From CAWGLW01 sp963823525 (GTDB lineage Bacteria; Pseudomonadota; Gammaproteobacteria; Steroidobacterales; Steroidobacteraceae), in the NCBI GenBank assembly GCA_963823525.1, contig CAWGLW010000006.1, positions 1,302,001 through 1,366,000 on the forward strand: a stretch of 64,000 nt of DNA, written 5' to 3'. How positions within the stretch are numbered: the first letter of the stretch is position 1; each line of letters opens with the position of its first letter. The translations under genes were made by a program, and so were the position numbers. Below are positions 46,618 through 54,696 of the stretch, one piece after another. The notes beneath the pieces were generated by a model. That model saw only the letters and a list, made by a program, of their open reading frames with translations, was not told the DNA's origin and did not search any database.

Positions 46618-47967
46618 GTGCAAACATCCCTTTGGAATCAATGCCTCAGCCGGCTGGAATCAGAACTTAGCCAGCAGCATTTCAACACCTGGATAAGGCC
46701 GTTGCAGGCGATAGAAGAATCGGAGCAACTTCGACTCCTGGCGCCAAACCGCTACGTGGTCGAATGGGTTAGCGAGAATTGTGCCGACCGCATTCGAGAA
46801 CTCGTGGACGAAATGGTACCCGCTCCGGCGCCACGCCTCGTGCTGGAGATCGGCTCGCGCCGGCTCGAGGTGGTGGAGCAGTCACCCGCTGAGGGTTCTG
46901 CCGCAACCGCAGATCCAGGCCGGCGGGAACCCACGAGGGCGCCACTGGGCGGGCGGCTCAATCCCGATTTCACATTCAGCAATTTCGTTGAGGGCAAGAG
47001 CAACCAGCTGGCTCGGGCCGCGGCGGTTCAGGTAGCGGAAAACCCTGGCTCAGCCTATAACCCATTGTTCATTTACGGTGGCGTCGGGCTCGGTAAGACT
47101 CACCTCATGCACGCAGTCGGCAGCCAGATCTGCGCCCGCAGCCGTAATGCACGCGTAGCCTACGTGCACTCTGAGCGTTTTGTCGGCGACATGGTCCGCG
47201 CGCTGCAGCACAACACGATGAACGAGTTCAAGACGGCGTACCGGACACTGGATGCACTGTTGATCGATGACATCCAGTTTTTTGCGGGCAAGGAACGCTC
47301 TCAGGAAGAATTTTTCCATACGTTCAACGCGTTGCTGGAAGGCCAGCATCAGGTCATCCTGACCTGCGATCGTTATCCGAAGGAGGTTGTCGGTCTCGAG
47401 GAACGGCTGAAATCTCGGTTTGGCTGGGGCCTGACGGTGGCGATCGAGCCGCCCGAACTGGAAACCTGTGTCGCGATCCTGATGAGCAAAGCGGCTTCCA
47501 GCGGGGTTGCGATGCCCGAAGAAGTCGCGTTCTTCGTCGCCAAGCGGATTCGGTCAAATGTACGCGAACTCGAAGGCGCAATGCGCCGCGTGATTGCCAA
47601 CTCCCAGTTTACCGGTCGCCCCATAACTCTGGATTTTGCAAAAGAAGCCCTGCGCGACCTGCTGGCGCTGCAGGAGCGCCTCGTGACGATCGAAAACATT
47701 CAGAAGACGGTCGCCGAGTATTTCAAGATACGGGTGGCGGATCTGCTGTCGAAGCGACGCAGCCGCTCAATAACGCGGCCACGGCAGGTAGCGATGGCGT
47801 TGTCGAAGGAACTGACCAATCACAGCCTGCCGGAAATTGGCGATGCCTTCGGTGGACGCGATCATACGACCGTGCTGCATGCCTGCCGGGTGATCAAGGA
47901 TTTAAGGGTTTCCCAGACACGAATGAACGAGGATTACCTTAACTTGTTGAGAACCCTGACAGGATGA
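46618..47967 (+). CDS. dnaA: Chromosomal replication initiator DnaA (GTG start)
   Basis: About 449 residues from GTG 46618; the frame is open back to 46384, but the domain I sequence SLWNQCLSRLESELSQQHFNTWIRPLQ starts right after this GTG. Domain III has Walker A GGVGLGKTHLMHAVG (about residues 154-168), LLIDDIQFFAGKERSQEEFFHTFN and sensor motifs. Domain IV ends with the DnaA-box-reading helix (HSLPEIGDAFGGRDHTTVLHACRVI). It binds boxes at oriC and melts the origin. Confidence 0.96.
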   Translation: MQTSLWNQCLSRLESELSQQHFNTWIRPLQAIEESEQLRLLAPNRYVVEWVSENCADRIRELVDEMVPAPAPRLVLEIGSRRLEVVEQSPAEGSAATADPGRREPTRAPLGGRLNPDFTFSNFVEGKSNQLARAAAVQVAENPGSAYNPLFIYGGVGLGKTHLMHAVGSQICARSRNARVAYVHSERFVGDMVRALQHNTMNEFKTAYRTLDALLIDDIQFFAGKERSQEEFFHTFNALLEGQHQVILTCDRYPKEVVGLEERLKSRFGWGLTVAIEPPELETCVAILMSKAASSGVAMPEEVAFFVAKRIRSNVRELEGAMRRVIANSQFTGRPITLDFAKEALRDLLALQERLVTIENIQKTVAEYFKIRVADLLSKRRSRSITRPRQVAMALSKELTNHSLPEIGDAFGGRDHTTVLHACRVIKDLRVSQTRMNEDYLNLLRTLTG

Positions 47968-47978
47968 TGTGTACAAGC

Positions 47979-47987
47979 TGTGGATTA
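47979..47987 (-). promoter_or_regulatory. DnaA-box-like nonamer
   Basis: TGTGGATTA on the plus strand, reading TAATCCACA on the minus strand, one mismatch to TTATCCACA. Confidence 0.5.
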
Positions 47988-48012
47988 AACCCTGGCTGGC
48001 GAAGTCCACATT

Positions 48013-48021
48013 TCATCCACA
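48013..48021 (+). promoter_or_regulatory. DnaA-box-like nonamer
   Basis: TCATCCACA, one mismatch to TTATCCACA, 25 bases after and inverted relative to the neighbouring box. Confidence 0.5.
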
Positions 48022-48177
48022 GGACACCAACAGCTAACAGGCGGGATGTCAGGCGTTTTGTGCCTGCTGCAACTGATTGTTATGTAGTAACAAAACCCGG
48101 TTCTGCACAGTGATGAGCCAGGCCAATAACTACTACAGTAATACATATACATATAAGAGATATTGGGAAAAGAACCG

Positions 48178-49278
48178 ATGAAAATCATTGCCAGACGAGA
48201 AGCAATCCTGAGCCCTCTGCAAGCGGTGATCGGTGTCGTTGAACGACGCCAGACGATGCCGATTCTCGCCAACGTGCTGGTTTCAGCAAAGGGCGGTCGA
48301 TTGTCAGTGACGGCGACAGATCTGGAGGTTGAACTTGTCGCGACCTCTGAAGTGGATGTTCAGCGCAACGGCGAGGTTACCGTACCCGGGCGGAAGCTTT
48401 TTGATATCTGTCGAGCTTTACCTGAAGGCACGGAAATAAATATGACGCTCGACGGTGAGCGCATGATTGTTCGTGCGAAGCGCAGCCGTTTTACGCTCTC
48501 GACACTGCCAGCGCCCGAGTTCCCGACTGTCGACGAAATCAGTGCTGGCCAGACGCTGCAACTACCACAAAAAGACTTCAAGAAGCTGCTGGAAAAGACC
48601 CATTTCTCGATGGCGCAGCAGGACGTGCGCTATTATCTAAACGGATTACTTCTGGAAACATCTTCGAAAATTCTTCGATCTGTCGCAACTGACGGCCATC
48701 GTCTGGCAATGTGTGAAGTGGGTCTGGATGACGGGTCAAAGACCGGTCAGCAAGTGATCGTTCCACGGAAGGGTGTTCTGGAACTACAGAGAATCTTGAG
48801 TGGCGAAGATCAGGCGCTGGATATTGCAATTGGCAGCAGCCACATAAGAGTTCAGATCGGCGATATTCGCTTCACATCGAAGCTAATCGATGGAAGATTC
48901 CCGGAGTACAGCCGAGTTATTCCCGTCAAGCCTCCGCACATTGTCACGGCGGTCAGGGATGATCTTCGACACGCGCTTCAGCGCGCAGCGATCCTGTCAA
49001 ACGAAAAGTACCGTGGCATTCGGTTTGCTGTGAAGACTAACGCCCTCGTCATCCAGGCCCACAACCCTGAGCAGGAAGAGGCGGAGGAAGAGCTGGAGGT
49101 CAGCTACGATGGGGACGCGATGGAGATCGGTTTTAACGTCAACTACCTGCTCGATGCGCTTTCGGCCATAGACGGGCCGGAAGTCCAGATCGGATTGACT
49201 GACGGGAACAGCAGTTGCCTGATCCGCTCGACGTCGGAGGAAGGGTGCAGCTTCGTGGTAATGCCGATGCGCCTGTGA
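48178..49278 (+). CDS. dnaN: DNA polymerase III beta sliding clamp
   Basis: 366 residues starting MKIIARREAILSPLQAVIGVVERRQTMPILANVLVSA; a TTG at 48163 is in frame but gives a non-conserved extension. Three repeated clamp domains are recognisable, ending SEEGCSFVVMPMRL, the conserved C-terminus whose MPMRL tail lines the partner-binding pocket. It encircles DNA to hold polymerase III. It is followed after 16 bases by recF. Confidence 0.98.
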   Translation: MKIIARREAILSPLQAVIGVVERRQTMPILANVLVSAKGGRLSVTATDLEVELVATSEVDVQRNGEVTVPGRKLFDICRALPEGTEINMTLDGERMIVRAKRSRFTLSTLPAPEFPTVDEISAGQTLQLPQKDFKKLLEKTHFSMAQQDVRYYLNGLLLETSSKILRSVATDGHRLAMCEVGLDDGSKTGQQVIVPRKGVLELQRILSGEDQALDIAIGSSHIRVQIGDIRFTSKLIDGRFPEYSRVIPVKPPHIVTAVRDDLRHALQRAAILSNEKYRGIRFAVKTNALVIQAHNPEQEEAEEELEVSYDGDAMEIGFNVNYLLDALSAIDGPEVQIGLTDGNSSCLIRSTSEEGCSFVVMPMRL

Positions 49279-49294
49279 TGCTCAGGCCTGTTGA

Positions 49295-50368
49295 ATGAGC
49301 CTGGATCGGCTTCACATCGAGAATTTTCGCTGTATTGAAGCTGCTGATCTGACTTTCGATTCGCGGTGCAACCTTATTTCCGGGGGTAACGCTTCCGGCA
49401 AGACGAGCCTGTTGGAGGCGGTGTTTTTTCTCGGGCGCGGGCGGTCCTTCAGAACGAATCGACGCGAAATGTTGATTCGAACGCAATGCCGCGAGTTCCT
49501 TCTCAGTGGGCAGATAATGGCGGCGGGACGACGGCAGTCCGTTGGACTGCGGGTCGATAGCGGCGGCATCGAGGCAAGGTGCGGTGGACAAGCGGTTTCC
49601 GGATTGGCGGAACTCGCGGGCGTGTTGCCTGTTCAGGCGATTGATCCTGAGGTGCATCGGCTGGTTGAGGACGGACCTGGAGAGAGGCGCCGTTACCTGG
49701 ATTGGGGTGTGTTCCACGTGGAACATCGTTTCGTCGAGCAGTGGCGGCGTTACCAACGAGCGCTCAGGCAGCGAAACGCTGCGCTGCGTGGTGGCCGACA
49801 CGCGAGCGAAATCAGAATCTGGGAGCCTGAGTTGATCGCGGCGGGAGAGGAGGTGGCGGCCTGTCGGAACCGCTATGTCGAGATTCTGAAACCGTGGGTT
49901 GCGAGTGTCGCTAAACGCTTGCTAGGCGACTCGGTTGAGCTTGTGCTCCATCAGGGCTGGCCAGCGGAGCACTCATTTGGCGAAGCGCTGGCATCTTCAC
50001 GTGGCCGCGACATCGAGCGGGCGTCGACACAGGTCGGGCCGCACCGTGCGGACCTTGGAATAAAAGTGGGCGGTCGGATGGCCAGGGACCGTGTCTCCAG
50101 AGGGCAGCAGAAGCTCCTTGCGGCGAGCCTCCTTCTGGCTCAGTTGCGCTGCAATGCCGAGAAAGGCTCGGAAGTGGCGTCACTGCTGGTCGACGATCCC
50201 GCTGCTGAGCTGGATTCCGCGAACCTGGAAAAGCTGCTCGAGGAACTGCTTGGAGTGCCCGCCCAGTTGTTCGTAACGGCGCTTGACGCATCCAACCCGG
50301 TACTGGTCCGGCTGCCCGGTGCGGCAAGGTTCCACGTGGAACATGGTGCGGTCCGCGCTCTGGTATAA
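49295..50368 (+). CDS. recF: DNA replication and repair protein RecF
   Basis: 357 residues of an SMC-like ATPase: N-terminal LHIENFRCIEAADLTF, Walker A GGNASGKTSLLEAVFFLGRG, the SRGQQKLLAASLLLAQL signature, and Walker B VASLLVDDPAAELD. It loads RecA at single-strand gaps with RecO and RecR. Two perfect or near-perfect parS sequences lie within the gene. Each is translated as FHVEH, once in the middle (about residues 140-144) and once nine residues from the C-terminus. The extra C-terminal segment after ALDASNPVLVRLPG is therefore partly dictated by the parS site. Confidence 0.96.
   Translation: MSLDRLHIENFRCIEAADLTFDSRCNLISGGNASGKTSLLEAVFFLGRGRSFRTNRREMLIRTQCREFLLSGQIMAAGRRQSVGLRVDSGGIEARCGGQAVSGLAELAGVLPVQAIDPEVHRLVEDGPGERRRYLDWGVFHVEHRFVEQWRRYQRALRQRNAALRGGRHASEIRIWEPELIAAGEEVAACRNRYVEILKPWVASVAKRLLGDSVELVLHQGWPAEHSFGEALASSRGRDIERASTQVGPHRADLGIKVGGRMARDRVSRGQQKLLAASLLLAQLRCNAEKGSEVASLLVDDPAAELDSANLEKLLEELLGVPAQLFVTALDASNPVLVRLPGAARFHVEHGAVRALV
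49710..49725. promoter_or_regulatory. parS site 1 (ParB-binding centromere)
   Basis: TGTTCCACGTGGAACA, a perfect 16-base palindrome matching the chromosomal parS family consensus. It lies inside recF, about 3 kb from the dnaA start; parB and parA are in the same window. Confidence 0.9.
50328..50343. promoter_or_regulatory. parS site 2
   Basis: GGTTCCACGTGGAACA keeps the 14-base core palindrome GTTCCACGTGGAAC and differs only at the first base. It lies in the last codons of recF, 20 bases upstream of a TATAAT box for gyrB. Confidence 0.85.
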
Positions 50369-50369
50369 T
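50335..50369 (+). promoter_or_regulatory. Putative gyrB promoter
   Basis: TGGTATAAT at 50361-50369 is a consensus -10 hexamer (50364-50369). The preceding TGG resembles but does not exactly match the extended TGN element. The -35 region, 17 bases upstream (about 50341-50346), is poor and overlaps the right end of parS site 2. Transcription would start near 50376, about 20 bases before the gyrB ATG. Confidence 0.55.
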
Positions 50370-50396
50370 GGACCGTTATATTTCGACGGGGTTTCT

Positions 50397-52805
50397 ATGA
50401 GCGGACCCGATTCCTACGATTCCAGTAATATCAGGGTTTTAAAGGGCCTCGATGCGGTCAGAAAGCGGCCGGGCATGTACATCGGGGACACCGATGACGG
50501 CACCGGTCTGCATCACATGGTCTTTGAGGTCGTGGATAACTCCATCGACGAAGCCCTGGCGGGATATTGCACCGATATCAAGGTCACCATTCACGCTGAT
50601 GAATCCGTGACCGTGGAAGACAATGGTCGTGGCATCCCGGTCGATATTCACCCGGAGGAGGGCCGCTCCGCCGCGGAAGTGATCATGACCGTCCTGCATG
50701 CAGGCGGAAAGTTTGACCATTCCTCCTACAAGGTGTCCGGCGGACTGCACGGCGTGGGTGTCTCGGTGGTCAATGCGCTTTCCGAATCCCTGCAGCTGAT
50801 CATTCACAAGGATGGCGACGAATATTCGCAGGAATACCGCATGGGGGTTCCGACGGCGCCCCTGGCGAAAGTCGGTTCCAGCGATCGCCATGGCACGAAG
50901 ATCCGCTTCAAACCCAGCGACGAGATCTTTGGCAACATAGAGTTTGAATACGAGATTCTGCAGAAACGATTGCGGGAGCTGTCGTTCCTGAACTCCGGGG
51001 TCCGTATTGAGTTGATCGATGAGCGCGACGACCGCCAGGAGGTGTTCCACCATGAAGGCGGGATCCGTGAGTTCGTGCAGTTTCTCAACCGCAGCAAGAC
51101 ATCGATTCACGAACCCATACTCTGGTTCAAGGGCGACCGCAACGGTACCGTGATCGAGATTGGCCTGCAGTGGAACGATTCCTATCAGGAAACGATGTAC
51201 TGCTACACGAACAACATCCCTCAGAAAGACGGTGGTTCGCATCTCGCCGGATTCCGGGCCGGTTTGACACGAACGCTGAACGACTACATTGAACGCGAAC
51301 TGGCGAACAAGAAAGACCGCGTGCCAACCACGGGCGACGACTCCCGCGAAGGCCTGAGCGCAGTCCTTTCTGTCAAGTTGCCCGATCCCAAGTTTTCCTC
51401 GCAAACCAAGGACAAACTGGTTTCCTCGCAGGTCAAAGGCGAGGTCGAGTCACTGATCGCCGAAAAATTGAGTGAGTACCTGCTTGAGAACCCGACGCAG
51501 GCGAAGGCGATCGTCGCCAAAATCGTCGATGCGGCGAGGGCCAGGGAGGCTGCGCGAAAGGCGAGGGAACTGACGCGCCGCAAAGGCGCGCTCGACATCG
51601 CCGGTTTGCCAGGAAAGCTGGCGGACTGCCAGGAAAAAGATCCGGCGCTATCCGAACTGTTTATCGTCGAGGGTGATTCCGCGGGCGGTTCGGCGAAACA
51701 AGGGCGCGACAGACGCACGCAGGCGATCTTGCCACTGAAAGGAAAGATTCTGAATGTCGAAAGGGCCCGCTTCGACAAGATGCTTTCCTCAGTCGAAGTC
51801 GGCACGCTGATAACTGCACTCGGTTGTGGCATCGGTAAAGATGATTTTGACCTCGCCAAGCTGCGTTATCACCGAATTATCATCATGACCGACGCCGACG
51901 TCGACGGATCCCATATCCGTACACTGCTGTTGACGTTCTTCTACCGGCAACTCCCGGAATTGATCGAGCGCGGGCATGTCTACATCGCGCAACCGCCACT
52001 GTACAAGGTAAAAAAGGGTCGCTCGGAGGTCTACGTCAAGGACGACGCGGAACTCAATGAAATGCTGCTAAAGGGCGCGCTGGAGAATGCGGAGCTTTAC
52101 GTCAGTGCGGACGCAAAGCCGATGTCACAGACGGGGCTGGATTCCCTTGTCAGGCGCTACCTGGAACTCGAAGCAACCGCGCGACGTTCACCGGGTCGAT
52201 ACGACCTGCAGGTTCTCGAGACGATGCTCCAGCTGCCGGAGCTCACCGAAGCGGAGCAGGAAGACGCTTCGGCGCTGGCACTCTGGGGCGGGCAACTCGA
52301 GCAGCTTCTCAATGCGGACCCGGCGGCCGGTCGTGTCTACCAGGTCAGCGTGACGGCCGGTCAGCCGCCACACCTGGTCGTTGCCCGCGATCGTCACGGA
52401 TCGACGGTCGAGAAACACCTGCACAGGGAATTCTTCAATTCAAGCGAGTACAAGCGCATCACGGCACTCGGCCAGACCCTCGCGGGCATGTTCGGCCCCG
52501 GCGCTTACATCAAGAAAGGCGAAACGGTTCAGGAAGTTGCGAACTTCCGGCAAGCGCTTGACTGGCTGCTGCAGCAATCCCGCAAGGGTCAAAGCATCCA
52601 GCGCTACAAGGGCCTCGGTGAAATGAACCCCGACCAGTTATGGGACACGACGATCAACCCGAACACCCGGCGCCTGGTGCAGGTCCGGATCGAAGATGCT
52701 CTCGGGGCGGACGAAATCTTCTCGACACTGATGGGCGACCAGGTCGAGCCTCGGCGGGAGTTTATCGAGCGCAACGCGCTATCGGTGCATTACCTCGACG
52801 TCTAA
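50397..52805 (+). CDS. gyrB: DNA gyrase subunit B
   Basis: 802 residues from ATG 50397 (GGGG five to eight bases upstream), starting MSGPDSYDSSNIRVLKGLDAVRKRPGMYIGD. GHKL ATPase motifs (EVVDNSIDEALAGYC, VEDNGRGIPVDIHPEEG, GGLHGVGVSVVNALS), Toprim EGDSAGGSAKQGRDRRTQAILPLKGKILNVE and DADVDGSHIRTLLLTFFYR are present. The usual gammaproteobacterial insert in the Toprim region (about residues 560-730) is also there. With GyrA it introduces negative supercoils. It ends RNALSVHYLDV. Confidence 0.98.
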   Translation: MSGPDSYDSSNIRVLKGLDAVRKRPGMYIGDTDDGTGLHHMVFEVVDNSIDEALAGYCTDIKVTIHADESVTVEDNGRGIPVDIHPEEGRSAAEVIMTVLHAGGKFDHSSYKVSGGLHGVGVSVVNALSESLQLIIHKDGDEYSQEYRMGVPTAPLAKVGSSDRHGTKIRFKPSDEIFGNIEFEYEILQKRLRELSFLNSGVRIELIDERDDRQEVFHHEGGIREFVQFLNRSKTSIHEPILWFKGDRNGTVIEIGLQWNDSYQETMYCYTNNIPQKDGGSHLAGFRAGLTRTLNDYIERELANKKDRVPTTGDDSREGLSAVLSVKLPDPKFSSQTKDKLVSSQVKGEVESLIAEKLSEYLLENPTQAKAIVAKIVDAARAREAARKARELTRRKGALDIAGLPGKLADCQEKDPALSELFIVEGDSAGGSAKQGRDRRTQAILPLKGKILNVERARFDKMLSSVEVGTLITALGCGIGKDDFDLAKLRYHRIIIMTDADVDGSHIRTLLLTFFYRQLPELIERGHVYIAQPPLYKVKKGRSEVYVKDDAELNEMLLKGALENAELYVSADAKPMSQTGLDSLVRRYLELEATARRSPGRYDLQVLETMLQLPELTEAEQEDASALALWGGQLEQLLNADPAAGRVYQVSVTAGQPPHLVVARDRHGSTVEKHLHREFFNSSEYKRITALGQTLAGMFGPGAYIKKGETVQEVANFRQALDWLLQQSRKGQSIQRYKGLGEMNPDQLWDTTINPNTRRLVQVRIEDALGADEIFSTLMGDQVEPRREFIERNALSVHYLDV

Positions 52806-52885
52806 TCAGCCATCTTTGATGGCCCAGTGTCCCGCAGACAATGACATTATTATTCTCATAGGTTGACACCGAAATATTTCAATAA

Positions 52886-52903
52886 TATTGTTTAATAACA
52901 ATA
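52886..52903. repeat. AT-rich perfect inverted repeat after gyrB
   Basis: TATTGTT-TAAT-AACAATA, an 18-base palindrome in an AT-rich island (52841-52915) between gyrB and the leftward gene ending at 52989. A TTGACA (52864-52869) with a -10-like TATTGT 17 bases later overlaps it, so it could be an operator at a weak rightward promoter. It could instead be a terminator stem. Confidence 0.45.
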
Positions 52904-52988
52904 GGTTACGATTATAAGAGGCGTATGATGGCGGCCTTCGGCCAGAAGCGGATCACGCCGAAATCGGGAGCGGAAACGACAAAAGGGC

Positions 52989-53369
52989 TCAATGTTTCGC
53001 TGTGGCCGCCCGCTGAGGGAGGATGGCGATGCACGCAAGAATGAACGCCGCAAGTGCCACCGAAGCACCAACCCGGCTGAGCTCCAGCCCGCCCGAACTG
53101 ACAGGCTTGTCCAGGAAGTCCCCGAGGACCGCTCCAAGCGGCCGGGTCAGGACGAACGCAGCCCAGAACAACAGGGTGTGCGACATGCGGCTCCATCGAT
53201 AGAGTAGAGCGATGCCCGTGAGCATGGCTGCGAAGATTCCGATGCCACCGGTGTATCCGAGCCCGGCCGTGTCGGCCGTGTCGGCCGTCCAGTCGCCCAG
53301 CGCCGTGCCAAGCGTCTGCGAAACGGTGATCGTCGCCCAGTAGAATAATTCAGATCGCTCAGAACTCAT
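52989..53369 (-). CDS. Membrane protein, C-terminal half of COG4705/DUF347 family
   Basis: 126 residues with four hydrophobic segments (FYWATITVSQTLGTALGDWTAD, GGIGIFAAMLTGIALLY, LLFWAAFVLTRPLGAVLGDFLDKP, GASVALAAFILACIAI). The repeated W.T/F.L...LG...GD motif is that of DUF347 repeats. Members are usually about 250 residues with four repeats; only two are present, so this is either a short form or the remains of a longer gene. No upstream coding sequence on this strand restores the missing half. Function unknown. Confidence 0.65.
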   Translation of the reverse strand: MSSERSELFYWATITVSQTLGTALGDWTADTADTAGLGYTGGIGIFAAMLTGIALLYRWSRMSHTLLFWAAFVLTRPLGAVLGDFLDKPVSSGGLELSRVGASVALAAFILACIAILPQRAATAKH

Positions 53370-53399
53370 CGTCCAGACCGGCTAAGCTAGACTGGTTTC

Positions 53400-53792
53400 G
53401 TGAATCACATTTCCCGCCTAATCCGGATCCCGGGTGTTCCACTCAGATTGCTTTTGATTGGACTGGCAGCTGTTCCTCTCGCCCATGCCATTCCGCCGCC
53501 GCCGGAGCGGCTGACGGTGAACTGCGAAGAGCCGGTTTACGCGAGCGACCAGCTAGTGTGCGAGGATCCGGAACTACTCGCGATCGACCGGCGAATGGGT
53601 TTGTTGCTGGAGCAACTCGACCTCGGAGTCGTGGAAACCTCGAGGCCCACGCTCGAGCCGCAGCCATACTGGTTCCGTCGGCGCAGTCTGTGCGCATTTT
53701 CAGACGCACATCGGGCCTGTCTTCGCGCAATGTACATCGACCGAATGGTGGTACTGGAGGCGTTGCGAAACGAAGAAAACCCGCAGGATTAG
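53400..53792 (+). CDS. Secreted LprI/DUF1311-like small protein
   Basis: 130 residues from a GTG at 53400, 30 bases from the divergent membrane-protein start. A signal peptide ends near AVPLAHAIPPP. The mature part has a cysteine-containing pattern (VNCEEPVYASDQLVCEDPELLAIDRRMGLLLEQ...WFRRRSLCAFSDAHRACLRAMYIDRMVVLE). This is the DUF1311/LprI layout (C..A......C.d..La.lD..l ... R..C......CL...Y..R...L). LprI of mycobacteria inhibits lysozyme; a similar role here is only a family inference. Confidence 0.6.
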   Translation: MNHISRLIRIPGVPLRLLLIGLAAVPLAHAIPPPPERLTVNCEEPVYASDQLVCEDPELLAIDRRMGLLLEQLDLGVVETSRPTLEPQPYWFRRRSLCAFSDAHRACLRAMYIDRMVVLEALRNEENPQD

Positions 53793-53925
53793 TCGAGCCA
53801 ACTCTCGCCATCTGGGTGCGCAGCACAGGCCCGCTCGCGCCACGACGACGAGTTTTCACGGCGGGTTGTCCGCTTCAATTAGAAAATAACGTTTACCGAC
53901 AAAAACTTGATAAATGTATCCACTA

Positions 53926-53941
53926 CCAATAACTTTATTGG
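53926..53941. repeat. AT-rich perfect inverted repeat before plsC stop
   Basis: CCAATAA-CT-TTATTGG, a 16-base palindrome at the end of an AT-rich island (53868-53945), eight bases past the plsC stop (leftward) and about 135 past the LprI-like gene (rightward). It is placed like a bidirectional terminator, but the two-base centre means the effective stem is five bases with a six-base loop. Confidence 0.45.
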
Positions 53942-53948
53942 CGACTAA

Positions 53949-54686
53949 TTACTCAGGCTTACCACCAGGCTGGGCGGTGATCGCTGCCAGCGTGGATTCG
54001 ATCCATTGCTGTGCGCGCTCGTTGACCTCACGCGGCTCGAGCCCGGCGGGGTCAATGGGCGAGCCGATAACGACGCGTATCGTGCCCGGATGCTTCAGCA
54101 ACCCGCGGCGTCGCCAGAAGTAGCCGGCATTGTGCGTGATGGGTACGGCGTAGCGGCCTGTCTTGGTCGCGAGCAGCGCTCCGCTGATGCCGAACTTGCG
54201 CGTCTGGCCGGGCAACACCCGGGTGCCTTCCGGGTAGATCAGGACACCCAATCCTTCCTCAAATCGCTCTTGGCCCTGGGTCACGACCTGGTTCACGGAG
54301 GAGTGCCCGGCCTTGCGGTCAATCGTGATCGGCTTGTAAACGAGCGTCGCCCAGCCCAGCAGCGGGATCCACAGGACTTCCTTCTTCTGGATCCAGGCCG
54401 CAGGGGGCGTGACCACCATCATCGCGAGCGTTTCCCAGGTGGAGGAATGTTTCCACATCGCGATGAACGGTTCGTCGGGAAGATTTTCTCGTCCCTCGAC
54501 CGTGTAACCGAGGCCACAGATCGCTTTGAGCAGCCAGAGGTTGCTGGCGCCCCATGCGCGCGGGCCGATCGCAAAACGCCTCTGCAGCGACATCGGCACA
54601 ATCGAGGTGACAATCAGGAAGGCGCTGACCAGCAAGCTCAGCGAATAAAAAAGGACCGTAAACAGCAGCGAGCGCAGGTACTGCAT
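53949..54686 (-). CDS. plsC: 1-acyl-sn-glycerol-3-phosphate acyltransferase
   Basis: About 245 residues from ATG 54686. An N-terminal membrane helix (MQYLRSLLFTVLFYSLSLLVSAFLIV) precedes the acyltransferase block I WKHSSTWETLAMM, where the usual HX4D reads HX4E, and block III LIYPEGTRVLPGQ. It converts lysophosphatidate to phosphatidate at the inner membrane. The HX4E form with KHxSxWE is, as far as I recall, frequent in a gammaproteobacterial branch. It lies ten bases after glyS and is probably co-transcribed with glyQS. Confidence 0.88.
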   Translation of the reverse strand: MQYLRSLLFTVLFYSLSLLVSAFLIVTSIVPMSLQRRFAIGPRAWGASNLWLLKAICGLGYTVEGRENLPDEPFIAMWKHSSTWETLAMMVVTPPAAWIQKKEVLWIPLLGWATLVYKPITIDRKAGHSSVNQVVTQGQERFEEGLGVLIYPEGTRVLPGQTRKFGISGALLATKTGRYAVPITHNAGYFWRRRGLLKHPGTIRVVIGSPIDPAGLEPREVNERAQQWIESTLAAITAQPGGKPE

Positions 54687-54696
54687 GACCCTGGCG

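Larger units (their letters stand above)
47968..48177. other. Putative origin of replication between dnaA and dnaN
   Basis: The 210-base spacer holds two DnaA-box-like nonamers in opposite orientations (47979-47987 and 48013-48021, each eight of nine to consensus). An AT-rich tract follows at about 48125-48165 and could be the unwinding element. Gene orientation switches around this locus and two parS sites are within 2.4 kb. In pseudomonads and many related bacteria oriC is in the rpmH-dnaA or dnaA-dnaN spacer, so either spacer could be the true origin. Confidence 0.55.
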
